Source: Prochlorococcus sp. AG-409-J19 (GTDB taxonomy: Bacteria; Cyanobacteriota; Cyanobacteriia; PCC-6307; Cyanobiaceae). Taken from it: a stretch of 64,000 bases of DNA. Made by a program: the position numbers and the translations under genes. Location of the stretch: NCBI GenBank assembly GCA_003215635.1, contig QCKC01000002.1, forward strand, positions 1-64,000, given 5' to 3'. The notes beneath the pieces were generated by a model, which was given only the letters and a program-made list of their open reading frames with translations, ran no database searches and was not told where the DNA came from. Below are positions 1 to 8,915 of this stretch, piece after piece (position 1 is the stretch's first letter; each line of letters opens with the position of its first letter).

Positions 1-357
1 ATTGGATTCTTGACGTTCAGTATGAGCACCATTTTCGTATTAGGTTTTTTTATTGACTTTTTCGAAATCGCCTTCATAGTTGTCCCTCTTCTACTTCCAG
101 CAGCTCGCGAACTTCTGGGTCCAGACGGCCTACTATGGTTAGGTGTATTAATAGGTCTAAATCTTCAAACGTCTTTCCTAAGCCCGCCATTCGGCTTTGC
201 TCTTTTTTACCTGCGTGGCGTTACCCCCAAATCAATTGCTACGAGATCGATTTACAAAGGAGTCGTGCCATTCATATGTATTCAAATCTGTGTCTTAGTA
301 TTGATCATGATATTTCCCTCACTTGTAACCTGGCTTCCAGGTATATCGTGGTCATAA
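1..357 (+). CDS. TRAP transporter large permease subunit (DctM-like), C-terminal part
   Basis: Partial gene: the frame is open from the first base, so the start lies outside the window. About 118 residues are visible. They are very hydrophobic, with three or four membrane segments and the loop LSPPFGFALFYLRGV, which resembles the conserved C-terminal region of DctM-type permeases of tripartite (TRAP) transporters. The large subunit carries the substrate, usually an organic acid, amino acid or similar anion, through the inner membrane using an ion gradient and a periplasmic binding protein. The small permease and binding protein would be expected upstream, outside the window. The substrate cannot be read from this fragment. 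A 78-bp spacer separates it from flv3. Confidence 0.85.
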   Translation: MGFLTFSMSTIFVLGFFIDFFEIAFIVVPLLLPAARELLGPDGLLWLGVLIGLNLQTSFLSPPFGFALFYLRGVTPKSIATRSIYKGVVPFICIQICVLVLIMIFPSLVTWLPGISWS

Positions 358-435
358 GATTCACTATCAACGGCTTAGTCATTTCATTAAACAGCAGAAT
401 TCTGCTGTAGATCAATACATCGATGCATACTATCC

Positions 436-2199
436 ATGACAAACAATAGAACAAACATCTCAAATTCAAAAGAACGACTTTCACTACAAGTCAAAGATAT
501 AGGCAAAGATACAACAACAATTCGCTCTCTCGACTGGGACAGAAGTAGATTTGATATTGAATTTGGCCTTAGGAATGGCACGACTTATAACAGTTTTTTG
601 ATCAAAGGTGAAAAAACTGCTCTTATAGATACAAGTCACCTTAAATTTGAATCCAGTTGGATAGAACTGCTCTCTGAAAAAGTGCATCCAAATGACATTG
701 ATTACCTAATTGTTAGTCATACAGAACCTGATCATTCAGGACTAATAGCAAAACTATTGGAGATAAATCCTGAAATCAAAGTCTTTGCTTCTAAAGTAGC
801 AATAAAGTTTCTAGAAAATCAAATACATCAAGATTTCAATTCCAAATCGATTAAAAGTGGGGATGAAATAAATCTTGGAACTAATCCAGAGAGCAGAATT
901 ATTCATCGAATAGAATTTATAAGTGCACCAAATCTTCATTGGCCTGACACTATTTTTTCTTACGATCACGGAAGTGGAATACTTTTTACCTGCGATGCTT
1001 TTGGACTTCACTATTGCTCTGAAGAAACCTTTGATATAAATGCGGAGGCTATAAAAGAAGATTTTCGTTTTTACTACGATTGTCTAATGGGACCAAATGC
1101 TAGAAGTGTGATACAAGCAATTAAGAGAATAGATAATCTACCGCAAATCAATACTATTGCAGTTGGACATGGACCTCTCTTAAAATATCATTTAAATGGC
1201 TGGGTTAACAATTATCGAGAATGGAGCACAGCAAAAAGTAAAGGAGAAAATTATGCAGCAATATGCTATATCAGTCAATATGGATTCTGTGATCGTTTAA
1301 GTCAAGCTATAGCGCATGGCATTGGCAAAACATCAGCACAAGCTCAACTAATTGATTTACAAGCAACTGACCCTCAAGAACTGACTGCTCTTATTGGAGA
1401 AGCAAATGCTGTAATAGTACCAACATGGCCTAGCGAGCCACAAATGGAATTAAAAAATGGGATAGGCACTTTAATTGCAGCCCTGAAGCAAAAACAATGG
1501 ATAGGTATTTATGATGCCTTTGGTGGTAATGATGAGCCAATTGATGTTGTAGTGAATAAACTCAATACTCTGGGACAAAAGGAAGCTTTTAAGCCATTAA
1601 GAGTTCGTCAAATTCCTGATAGCAATACATACCAATATTTTGAAGAAGCTGGAACTGATGTTGGACAATTACTAAATAGAAAACAAAATATTGCCACAAC
1701 GAAAAGCTTAGATGCAGATCTAAACAAAGCAATTGGTCGAGTTAGCGGAGGACTATATGTAGTAACAGCAAGCCAAAAAGATGGACTCAAGCAACGAAGC
1801 AGCGCAATGATAGCAAGTTGGGTTAGTCAAGCTAGTTTTGAACCTCCAGGTTTAACAGTTTCAGTAGCCAAAGATCGAGCTATAGAAGCGCTCATGCAAG
1901 TTGGTGATAGATTTGTAATTAATATTCTACAAGAAGATAACTATCTCCATTTATTTAGGCACTTTTTGAAGAGATTTCCACCTGGAGCAGACCGTTTTTC
2001 TGGGGTTAGTGTTCTGGAAGATATTGCAAAAGGTGGACCTGTCCTAACTGACGCACTTGCCTTTCTCGATTGTATAGTCAAACAAAGACTAGAAACTCCA
2101 GATCATTGGATAATCTATGCTGTTGTTGAAAATGGCAACGTTGCCAATAAACAAGCTAAAACTGCAGTTCATCATCGTAGAGTAGGAAGTACCTACTAA
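436..2199 (+). CDS. flv3: Flavodiiron protein, Flv3-like (complete diiron ligand set)
   Basis: 587 residues with the cyanobacterial three-part layout: a beta-lactamase-like diiron domain (about 30-265), a flavodoxin-like FMN domain (about 274-420) and a C-terminal flavin reductase domain (about 434-580). The diiron ligands are present: HTEPDHS supplies H95, E97, D99 and H100, followed by H168, D187 and H245. In cyanobacteria the Flv1/Flv3 pair reduces oxygen to water with electrons from photosystem I, protecting cells in changing light. I assign it to Flv3 rather than Flv1 because the ligands are intact. It is followed after 17 bp by the paralogue flv1, so the two are probably cotranscribed. 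No strong ribosome binding site is visible. Confidence 0.92.
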   Translation: MTNNRTNISNSKERLSLQVKDIGKDTTTIRSLDWDRSRFDIEFGLRNGTTYNSFLIKGEKTALIDTSHLKFESSWIELLSEKVHPNDIDYLIVSHTEPDHSGLIAKLLEINPEIKVFASKVAIKFLENQIHQDFNSKSIKSGDEINLGTNPESRIIHRIEFISAPNLHWPDTIFSYDHGSGILFTCDAFGLHYCSEETFDINAEAIKEDFRFYYDCLMGPNARSVIQAIKRIDNLPQINTIAVGHGPLLKYHLNGWVNNYREWSTAKSKGENYAAICYISQYGFCDRLSQAIAHGIGKTSAQAQLIDLQATDPQELTALIGEANAVIVPTWPSEPQMELKNGIGTLIAALKQKQWIGIYDAFGGNDEPIDVVVNKLNTLGQKEAFKPLRVRQIPDSNTYQYFEEAGTDVGQLLNRKQNIATTKSLDADLNKAIGRVSGGLYVVTASQKDGLKQRSSAMIASWVSQASFEPPGLTVSVAKDRAIEALMQVGDRFVINILQEDNYLHLFRHFLKRFPPGADRFSGVSVLEDIAKGGPVLTDALAFLDCIVKQRLETPDHWIIYAVVENGNVANKQAKTAVHHRRVGSTY

Positions 2200-2216
2200 G
2201 GTCCTTTATTTAAACT

Positions 2217-4052
2217 GTGGACATCCAGCCAAATCACCTTACCGAAAGGCAATTAATAAAAATACCTATTGAAGAAGGAATAATTAGCCTTAGAGGCTTA
2301 AGTCCTAAAAGACTACGTTTTGAAATTGAATATGGTCTAGAAAGAGGAAGTACCTCTAATTCATTCTTACTTACTCACAGTAATAAATACAAAACAAATA
2401 ATGACCAAATAATACTAATAAATCCACCTGGCGATACTTTTAGTGATTTATTTCTTAAAGCTATCCAAAAAGAGATTCCACTAGGCAATGCACATTTATC
2501 AATCTTAATTGGTCATGTTAATCCTAATAGAATATCTCTATTAAAAAAATTAGTCAATCTCTATCCAAATACGAAAGTAATATGTTCTAGTCCTGGAGCA
2601 AAATTAATTAGTGATATATGGAGACAAAAAAAGCCTACCGATCAAAAAAAAGAACAGCATGGCGCAAGCGATACTATTCAACTCCCAGAATTACAAATAA
2701 TCAGATCTGAACATGTACTAGAACTCTCCAATGAATACCGATTGAGATTAATTCCCGCTGCTACTGCTCGGTGGCCAGGAGGCCTTTGGGCCTTTGAAGA
2801 AACACTTGGAATTCTAATGAGTGACAAATTTTTTGGAGCACATCTTTGCACAGAATCTTGGGCAGAAAGCAATCGAAGTAGTACAGAAGAAGATCGTAGA
2901 TATTATTTTGACTGTCTTATGGCGCCAATGGTTAGTCAAGTAAATGCATTAATTGAAAAATTAGAAGAACTTGAAATTCGTACTATTGCTCCAGGCCATG
3001 GGCCAGCAATTGAATCCAGTTGGCGCAGTTTACTAAATGACTACAGATGTTGGGGTGAAAATCAACATAAAGACGCTATAAAAGTAGCATTGATATTTGC
3101 TAGTGCCTATGGCAACACTGCCGCAATTGCTGATGCTTTAGCAACTGGTATTAATAGAACAGGAGTAAAAGTTGAAAGCCTAAATTGCGAATTTGCGTCA
3201 ACTAATGAATTAATATCTACTATAAAAAAAGCAGATGGCTATCTAATTGGAAGTCCCACACTTGGAGGACATGCACCAACACCAATTGTTTCTGCTCTTG
3301 GAAGCTTACTTTCAGAAGGCGACAAAGAAAAACCTGTAGGAATTTTCGGGAGCTATGGATGGAGTGGAGAAGCTATTGATCTACTAGAAAGCAAACTATC
3401 TAATGGAGGTTTTGACTTTGCTTTTAAACCAATCCGCATACAATTCAGTCCAAACACTCTCATTGTGAAACAGTTAGAAGAAACTGGAACAAGTTTTGGA
3501 AGAAAACTTCTCAAGTTAAAAACACTTCGACAACCTAAAGTCAGTGGAAGCATTAATGCCAGCAGAAATGACCCCTTAATACAAGCGTTAGGAAGAATTG
3601 TAGGCTCACTGTGTGTATTAACAGCAAAAAAAGGAGAAGGCAAAGAACAATTAACCGGTGCAATGATAGCCAGTTGGGTAAGTCAAGCGAGTTTTGCACC
3701 TCCAGGTTTAAGTATTGCGGTAGCAAAAGACAGAGCAGTTGGGGCACTACTCCATTGTGGTGATCACTTCACTCTCAATGTTCTAGCTGCAGGAAGACAA
3801 AGCGAATTAATGAAACAATTTCTCCAACCTTTCCCTCCAGGAACAAATAGATTTTCAGGCTTAACAATCGACGAAAGTCCTAATGGGCAACCAATACTTC
3901 CTGAAGGCTTAGCATGGCTAGACGGAACAGTTCGACAACGTATGGAATGTGGAGACCATTGGCTAATTTATGCAGAAATCGAGCATGGCAAAGTTATAGA
4001 TTTAGAAGGAACAACCGCAATACATCATCGTAAAATCGGTTCCAACTATTAA
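2217..4052 (+). CDS. flv1: Flavodiiron protein, Flv1-like (degenerate diiron site)
   Basis: 611 residues, a paralogue of the preceding gene with the same three domains. The start is GTG, 17 bp after flv3. The diiron motif is degenerate: H100 is kept but the Glu, Asp and second His of the motif are N102, N104 and R105, and the later His is R185; D203 and H261 remain. This pattern matches the Flv1/Flv2 class, which acts as a heteromeric partner of an intact Flv3/Flv4. The flavodoxin region contains the phosphate-loop-like stretch ASAYGNTAAIADAL, and the C-terminal flavin reductase domain closely mirrors that of flv3. Loss of ligands is usual for this class and does not suggest a dead gene. Confidence 0.92.
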   Translation: MDIQPNHLTERQLIKIPIEEGIISLRGLSPKRLRFEIEYGLERGSTSNSFLLTHSNKYKTNNDQIILINPPGDTFSDLFLKAIQKEIPLGNAHLSILIGHVNPNRISLLKKLVNLYPNTKVICSSPGAKLISDIWRQKKPTDQKKEQHGASDTIQLPELQIIRSEHVLELSNEYRLRLIPAATARWPGGLWAFEETLGILMSDKFFGAHLCTESWAESNRSSTEEDRRYYFDCLMAPMVSQVNALIEKLEELEIRTIAPGHGPAIESSWRSLLNDYRCWGENQHKDAIKVALIFASAYGNTAAIADALATGINRTGVKVESLNCEFASTNELISTIKKADGYLIGSPTLGGHAPTPIVSALGSLLSEGDKEKPVGIFGSYGWSGEAIDLLESKLSNGGFDFAFKPIRIQFSPNTLIVKQLEETGTSFGRKLLKLKTLRQPKVSGSINASRNDPLIQALGRIVGSLCVLTAKKGEGKEQLTGAMIASWVSQASFAPPGLSIAVAKDRAVGALLHCGDHFTLNVLAAGRQSELMKQFLQPFPPGTNRFSGLTIDESPNGQPILPEGLAWLDGTVRQRMECGDHWLIYAEIEHGKVIDLEGTTAIHHRKIGSNY

Positions 4053-4097
4053 TAGTCAAGTAACACCACTATTCATTCACTTCTTTTGCAGATTCCC

Positions 4098-4625
4098 ATG
4101 AGCCAATCCACAAACTTTCTAGTTATTACTGCTAGTAACGGAGAAAATTTAAAACTTGCCAAGCGATTCATTGAGATTGGCCACAATTTAAATGCATCAA
4201 GTGAATTAATAGACCTCACAACAGTAAATCTACCTCTATATAATCCAAGAACATATGACACAAATAATGTTCCCAAAGATCTTCTTAAACTAAGTAAGAA
4301 GATGGAAAGCATTCCACGATGGGTGATATGTGCCCCTGAATACAATGGATCAATTCCCCCTATTTTTACTAATGCTCTCGCTTTACTATCACTTCAAAGC
4401 GAAGACTTCAGGAATCTATTCAATGGAAGACCAATAGCTATAGCATCTTTTTCAGGTGGAGGAGGAATGGAATTATTAATTTCGCTTCGGATACAACTAA
4501 CTCATTTAGGTTCTGAAGTCATTGGCAGACAACTGATGAGCAATCATAATAAACCCCCAAAAGATGAATCAATAAGAGATATTTTGAACAGATTATTAAC
4601 AATGAATCCTATATCAAACAACTAA
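4098..4625 (+). CDS. NADPH-dependent FMN reductase family protein
   Basis: 175 residues from the ATG at 4098; an in-frame TTG at 4086 is a less likely start. It has a flavodoxin-like fold signature: an early beta-strand and loop (FLVITASNGENLKLAKRF) for flavin phosphate, and the APEYNGSIPPIFTNAL segment typical of the NADPH-dependent FMN reductase / chromate reductase family. Such enzymes reduce free flavin or quinones with NAD(P)H. It lies 45 bp after flv1 on the same strand, so it may be read from the same transcript. A role in supplying reduced flavin to the flavodiiron proteins is only inference from position. The substrate is unknown. Confidence 0.8.
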   Translation: MSQSTNFLVITASNGENLKLAKRFIEIGHNLNASSELIDLTTVNLPLYNPRTYDTNNVPKDLLKLSKKMESIPRWVICAPEYNGSIPPIFTNALALLSLQSEDFRNLFNGRPIAIASFSGGGGMELLISLRIQLTHLGSEVIGRQLMSNHNKPPKDESIRDILNRLLTMNPISNN

Positions 4626-4915
4626 ATAATGTCCACGACTCAACATCATTTATATGAATAAAAACTTCGTGTTCACTTATCTGAAATGAGTAATCAAACA
4701 AGGTTTAAGCCTGGACATCACCAACAAAAAGCTGATAGCTCAGCACACCATATGTGCATCAGGAGATCAAAAGAATCCTAAAAAACTCAGCCAATCCTTT
4801 TAAAACTCCTCAAAATAGAGAGCCACAAGAATCTTAAGTTTTCCTTAACTTATTTAGACACGCCATATGTTGTGTAGTGAAATAAATTATATACATCTTT
4901 GATTCCTTGTAATTT

Positions 4916-5122
4916 ATGGGGTTTCAATTTGAAGAAGAACTGGCAATTCGCTATCGCGGTTTCGTGATCTTGCCACAAACAAAAAATAGATGGCTAGTTC
5001 GTCCCGAACGAAGCCCAATGTCACTACTTCCATTTAGAACATGCAAATGCTCTCTTTCGGAAGTTAAAGCATTGGTTGATCTAAGAATTAACCAGAATTC
5101 AGGAGAAAGTCAGGCTGCTTGA
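4916..5122 (+). CDS. Small conserved-type hypothetical protein
   Basis: 68 residues of unknown function. The N-terminal two thirds look like a small beta-rich fold (IRYRGFVILPQTKNRWLVRPE), followed by a short helix. There is no signal peptide or membrane segment. It follows a 290-bp region with no convincing gene. An AT-rich TATACA-like box lies about 25 bp upstream of the ATG, but no clear ribosome binding site is seen. Its 3' end overlaps the convergent gene on the minus strand by 13 bp. Its composition looks like real coding sequence, but I do not recognise the family. Confidence 0.6.
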   Translation: MGFQFEEELAIRYRGFVILPQTKNRWLVRPERSPMSLLPFRTCKCSLSEVKALVDLRINQNSGESQAA

Positions 5123-5370
5123 GGTGGTGGTGTTGGATTGCCATCTGGTTGCAAAGGCAACACCAAAGTAATCCATCTGTGAGGCCGTTCTGGTCTTTGG
5201 CGCCTAGGTTGACGAATTCCAAATGGCACTCGTACAACATTGGTCCCATTAACAGAAAAAGTATTACCACTTTCGAGTGATGCTTCTAATCCGTCTGCAA
5301 GAGAAGGGAGTTCTATCCCTTCTTTTTGAAAGGTTTGTGCAGATTTGTTCTTTACGTTGTTCTTAACCAT
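5110..5370 (-). CDS. Small hypothetical protein with basic and Pro-rich C-terminus
   Basis: 86 residues from the ATG at 5370, chosen because it is preceded by a strong Shine-Dalgarno sequence, GGAGGAC, at a suitable distance; an upstream in-frame start at 5391 would disrupt this. The N-terminal half is polar. Then comes a short beta-like stretch (TFSVNGTNVVRVPFG), an Arg/Pro cluster (RQPRRQRPERPHRW) and a Pro-rich tail. No membrane segment is seen. It converges with the 68-residue gene, and the two reading frames overlap by 13 bp at their stops. I do not recognise the family. The strong ribosome binding site suggests it is translated well. Confidence 0.65.
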   Translation of the reverse strand: MVKNNVKNKSAQTFQKEGIELPSLADGLEASLESGNTFSVNGTNVVRVPFGIRQPRRQRPERPHRWITLVLPLQPDGNPTPPPQAA

Positions 5371-5519
5371 ACTGTCCTCCCCAAAGAACAATGAAACTCG
5401 GCAATAGTGTGGTCAATTCAATATGCCAAGCGAAGAATATAAAACCATAAGTAGGTTTTCGGTGGAAATTTACCTCTTAAACTGGTTTCGGTCTAGCCCC
5501 ACAGGTCCAACAGTGTTAA

Positions 5520-8429
5520 TTAGTAGTCATCCATAGAAGGACAAGAACAAATCAAATTTCTATCGCCATAGGCATTGTCAATCCTTGCAACAGAGGGCCA
5601 AAACTTATTCTGCCTCTGATCCTTCATTGGAAAAGCAGCCTCACTCCGGGCATAAGGACGATCCCAATCATCTGCTGTTAGACAATTCAAAGTATGCGGA
5701 GCTCGCCGCAAAAGATTATTTTTAGGGTCTTTTTGACCACTTTCAATTAACGCAATTTCTTCTCTAATCAAAATCATGGCATCACAAAAACGGTTCAATT
5801 CCTGCAAACTCTCGCTTTCAGTAGGTTCAATCATTAAGGTCCCAGCAACGGGCCAGCTAACAGTTGGAGCATGGAAACCATAATCCATTAGTCGTTTAGC
5901 AATATCATCTACCTCTATCCCTGTAGAACGTTTAATTGAACGCAAATCCAAAATGCACTCATGCGCAACTAAACCTTTTGTGCCACGAAATAAAATAGGG
6001 AAAAATGATTCCAAGCGACTGGCAATATAATTAGCAGAAAGTAATGCAACCGAACTTGCTTCACGCAAACCTTTCATGCCCATCAGTCTCACATACATCC
6101 AACTAATAGGCAGAATTCCTGCACTACCAAAAGGCGCCGCAGAAACGGCACCAATCGAATTCTTTCTATCAAAAGATGTAAAAGAATGGCTAGGTAGAAA
6201 AGAAACCAGATGAGATGCAACAGCAATTGGACCAACACCCGGTCCTCCACCTCCATGAGGGATACAAAAGGTCTTATGCAAGTTTAAATGACATACATCT
6301 GCACCATAAATTCCTGGACGGCACAGACCAACTTGAGCATTTAAATTAGCGCCATCTAAATAAACTTGACCACCATAACTATGGACCAATTTGCAAATCT
6401 CACGAATTTTAGGTTCAAAAACTCCATGAGTTGACGGATAGGTAACCATCAAAGCTGCTAATTCATTGGAATAGCACTGTGCCTTATTGGTTAAATCGGT
6501 AAGATCGATATTACCCTGATCATCACAACTAACAGGGATTACTTTCATTCCTGCCATCACAGAACTTGCAGGATTAGTACCATGTGCACTTGTAGGAATT
6601 AAGCAGATATTTCTATGTCCTTCACCTCGAGACCTATGCCATGCACGAATTACCAATAAGCCCGCAAATTCTCCTTGTGAGCCAGCATTAGGCTGCAAAG
6701 AAACTGCTTCAAAACCTGTTAAAGAGGCTAGCCATGTTTCCAAGTCAAAGACAAGTTTCTGATAGCCTTCAGATTGAGTAGACGGAACAAATGGATGAAT
6801 ATCAGAAAATTGACGCCAACTAACTGGCAGGAGTTCAACTGAAGCATTCAACTTCATTGTACAACTTCCTAAAGGAATCATGCCATGAACCAACGAAAAA
6901 TCCTTCTTCACTAGGTTCTGTAGATATCTCGTCAGATTAGTTTCACTTTGATACAGATGAAAAACTTCTTGCGTTAACCAAGGCGCTTTACGCAGAGGAA
7001 AGTCAAAGACAATTTCCTCTTCTTGATTAGTAACATCAAGCAATGAGAAATTTAGTTCACCCATAGCCTGTGAGAAAATCAAAATCAAATTATTAATCTC
7101 CTCATCTGTACTAAGTTCATCACAGGTAATACCAAAACCTTCTGCTTCATCAGAAGAAGCACCCAAAGGCAAAACTCTTAAATTAAAACCAGCTGATTTC
7201 GCTAAACTATGAATAAGAGGAGATCCATGATAAATAACTTCAACTGTGTCAAAGCGAGAACACTTTTCTAAATTATACCCAAGCTGAATTAATCCATTCT
7301 CTAATTTTTTTCTTAATTTAAAAACCTTTAAAGCAATATTTTTTAAACCTTCAGGTCCATGATGAACTGCATAAAAAGAGGCCATAACCGCTAACAAAAC
7401 TTGTGCAGTGCAAATATTGCTTGTTGCTTTATCTCGACGAATATGTTGCTCGCGTGTTTGCAAAGCCAATCTCAAAGCCGCATTACCTTCAGCATCGCGG
7501 GATTTGCCTACTATTCTTCCTGGAATCTGACGTTTATATGTTTCTCTTGTTGCAAAAAACGCAGCATGTGGTCCCCCAAAACCCATTGGGACGCCAAATC
7601 GTTGAGCACTACCAATAGCAATATCTACTCCTAGCTCGCCAACTGGACACATCAAAACTTGAGCCAACGGGTCAATAGCAACCGTGACTAAACAACCATT
7701 TTCATTTGCATGCTTAATCAGATTAGAAGGATTCCAAATACTTCCACTTCGACCAGGAAGCTGTAAGAACAATCCAAATACATCTGCTGTAAATTCAAAA
7801 TCATTGGGATGCCCCTCCTTCAATTCAATTCCTATCGGCTCAGCACGAGTTCTCAAAACCTCTAAAGTTTGAGGCAAAATATCTTTATCAACAAGAAAAT
7901 ATCTCGCATTTTCTGTCTTACGGACAGAAAAGCTCAAAGCCATTGCCTCTGCGGCAGCCGTCCCTTCATCCAATAATGAAGCATTAGCAATCGGCAACCC
8001 AGTTAATTCACTAATCAAAGTTTGAAAATTAAACAGGGCCTCAAGCCTTCCCTGAGAAATCTCAGCCTGATAAGGGGTATATGCGGTGTACCAAGCGGGA
8101 TTTTCCAATACCTCGCGTTGAATCAAAGCGGGTAAAACCGTTCCGTGATAGCCAAGTCCAATAAGTGAACGTTTCACTAGATTTTTCTCGGCAATAACTC
8201 GAATCTCCTCTAAGGCTTGATACTCAGCACAACCTTCTATAGACAAAGGCAACGAAGAATCTGAATCAAGAATGTCGGGCGGTACTACATCCGAAACAAA
8301 GGAATCAATTTCTTCATAGCCAAGTTTTTCCAGCATGAATTTCTGATCATGCTTAGAAGGACCGATATGCCTTTGCGAAAATGATTTGGGTGGAATGCTG
8401 GAAGCTTCACGAAGCTGCCGATCAAACAC
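5520..8429 (-). CDS. gcvP: Glycine dehydrogenase (decarboxylating), P-protein
   Basis: 969 residues, the usual size of the fused single-chain P-protein. It is the PLP-dependent subunit of the glycine cleavage system: it decarboxylates glycine and passes the aminomethyl group to the lipoyl arm of GcvH. The PLP lysine is K719 in the motif [16 protein letters not shown], and the N-terminus has the family-typical QRHIGPS stretch. The start is GTG. It is the last gene of a leftward unit that begins with a PLP enzyme at 10223 and includes gcvH, 78 bp upstream. In a photosynthetic cell the system removes photorespiratory glycine. gcvT lies apart at 30.0 kb. Confidence 0.97.
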   Translation of the reverse strand: MFDRQLREASSIPPKSFSQRHIGPSKHDQKFMLEKLGYEEIDSFVSDVVPPDILDSDSSLPLSIEGCAEYQALEEIRVIAEKNLVKRSLIGLGYHGTVLPALIQREVLENPAWYTAYTPYQAEISQGRLEALFNFQTLISELTGLPIANASLLDEGTAAAEAMALSFSVRKTENARYFLVDKDILPQTLEVLRTRAEPIGIELKEGHPNDFEFTADVFGLFLQLPGRSGSIWNPSNLIKHANENGCLVTVAIDPLAQVLMCPVGELGVDIAIGSAQRFGVPMGFGGPHAAFFATRETYKRQIPGRIVGKSRDAEGNAALRLALQTREQHIRRDKATSNICTAQVLLAVMASFYAVHHGPEGLKNIALKVFKLRKKLENGLIQLGYNLEKCSRFDTVEVIYHGSPLIHSLAKSAGFNLRVLPLGASSDEAEGFGITCDELSTDEEINNLILIFSQAMGELNFSLLDVTNQEEEIVFDFPLRKAPWLTQEVFHLYQSETNLTRYLQNLVKKDFSLVHGMIPLGSCTMKLNASVELLPVSWRQFSDIHPFVPSTQSEGYQKLVFDLETWLASLTGFEAVSLQPNAGSQGEFAGLLVIRAWHRSRGEGHRNICLIPTSAHGTNPASSVMAGMKVIPVSCDDQGNIDLTDLTNKAQCYSNELAALMVTYPSTHGVFEPKIREICKLVHSYGGQVYLDGANLNAQVGLCRPGIYGADVCHLNLHKTFCIPHGGGGPGVGPIAVASHLVSFLPSHSFTSFDRKNSIGAVSAAPFGSAGILPISWMYVRLMGMKGLREASSVALLSANYIASRLESFFPILFRGTKGLVAHECILDLRSIKRSTGIEVDDIAKRLMDYGFHAPTVSWPVAGTLMIEPTESESLQELNRFCDAMILIREEIALIESGQKDPKNNLLRRAPHTLNCLTADDWDRPYARSEAAFPMKDQRQNKFWPSVARIDNAYGDRNLICSCPSMDDY

Positions 8430-8507
8430 TTTTAAGAACTTCTCGATTACATGGAACCTTAGAAACTCTTTTGAAAAGTTGACGAGCTCAGTTAAGAAGA
8501 GCTTTAT

Positions 8508-8897
8508 CTATTGAGATGCAATTTTCTTTGAATAAGTTCCTGCATCCATTAAATCCTTTAATTGCGACAGATCAGATGGTCGAACAACACACAACCAGCC
8601 AGATCCATGTGGATCATTTTGAAGTTTATCAGGATTCTCTAACACTTCCTCATTGCGCTCGAGAACTTCCCCGCTAATTGGGGAGTACATATCCTCCACA
8701 GCCTTAACTGACTCAACCGAACCAAAACTTTTATTGCGTTCTAAATCCTGTCCGATTTCAGGCAAATCGACAAACACTATGTCGCCAAGTTGATCTACTG
8801 CAAAGGCACTTATGCCTAGGCGTACTAAATCCCCCTCTGGCTTGGCATATTCATGACTGTCAGCAAAATAAAAACCATCAGGAAAACTAAAAGCCAT
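8508..8897 (-). CDS. gcvH: Glycine cleavage system H protein
   Basis: 129 residues from the ATG at 8897 (MAFSFPDG); an in-frame TTG at 8909 would add four residues and is less likely. It is the lipoyl carrier that shuttles the aminomethyl group among GcvP, GcvT and the dihydrolipoamide dehydrogenase. The lipoylated lysine is K65 in the motif SVESVKAVEDMYSP, and the whole length fits the small beta-barrel family. It lies between the PLP enzyme gene (18 bp upstream) and gcvP (78 bp downstream), all leftward, consistent with one operon. Confidence 0.97.
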   Translation of the reverse strand: MAFSFPDGFYFADSHEYAKPEGDLVRLGISAFAVDQLGDIVFVDLPEIGQDLERNKSFGSVESVKAVEDMYSPISGEVLERNEEVLENPDKLQNDPHGSGWLCVVRPSDLSQLKDLMDAGTYSKKIASQ

Positions 8898-8915
8898 AAA
8901 ACGAAGCAAAAACTT

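Noticed and set aside
4686-4781. 31-codon ORF in the 290-bp spacer after the FMN reductase gene
   Set aside because: No ribosome binding site, biased composition and no family signal.
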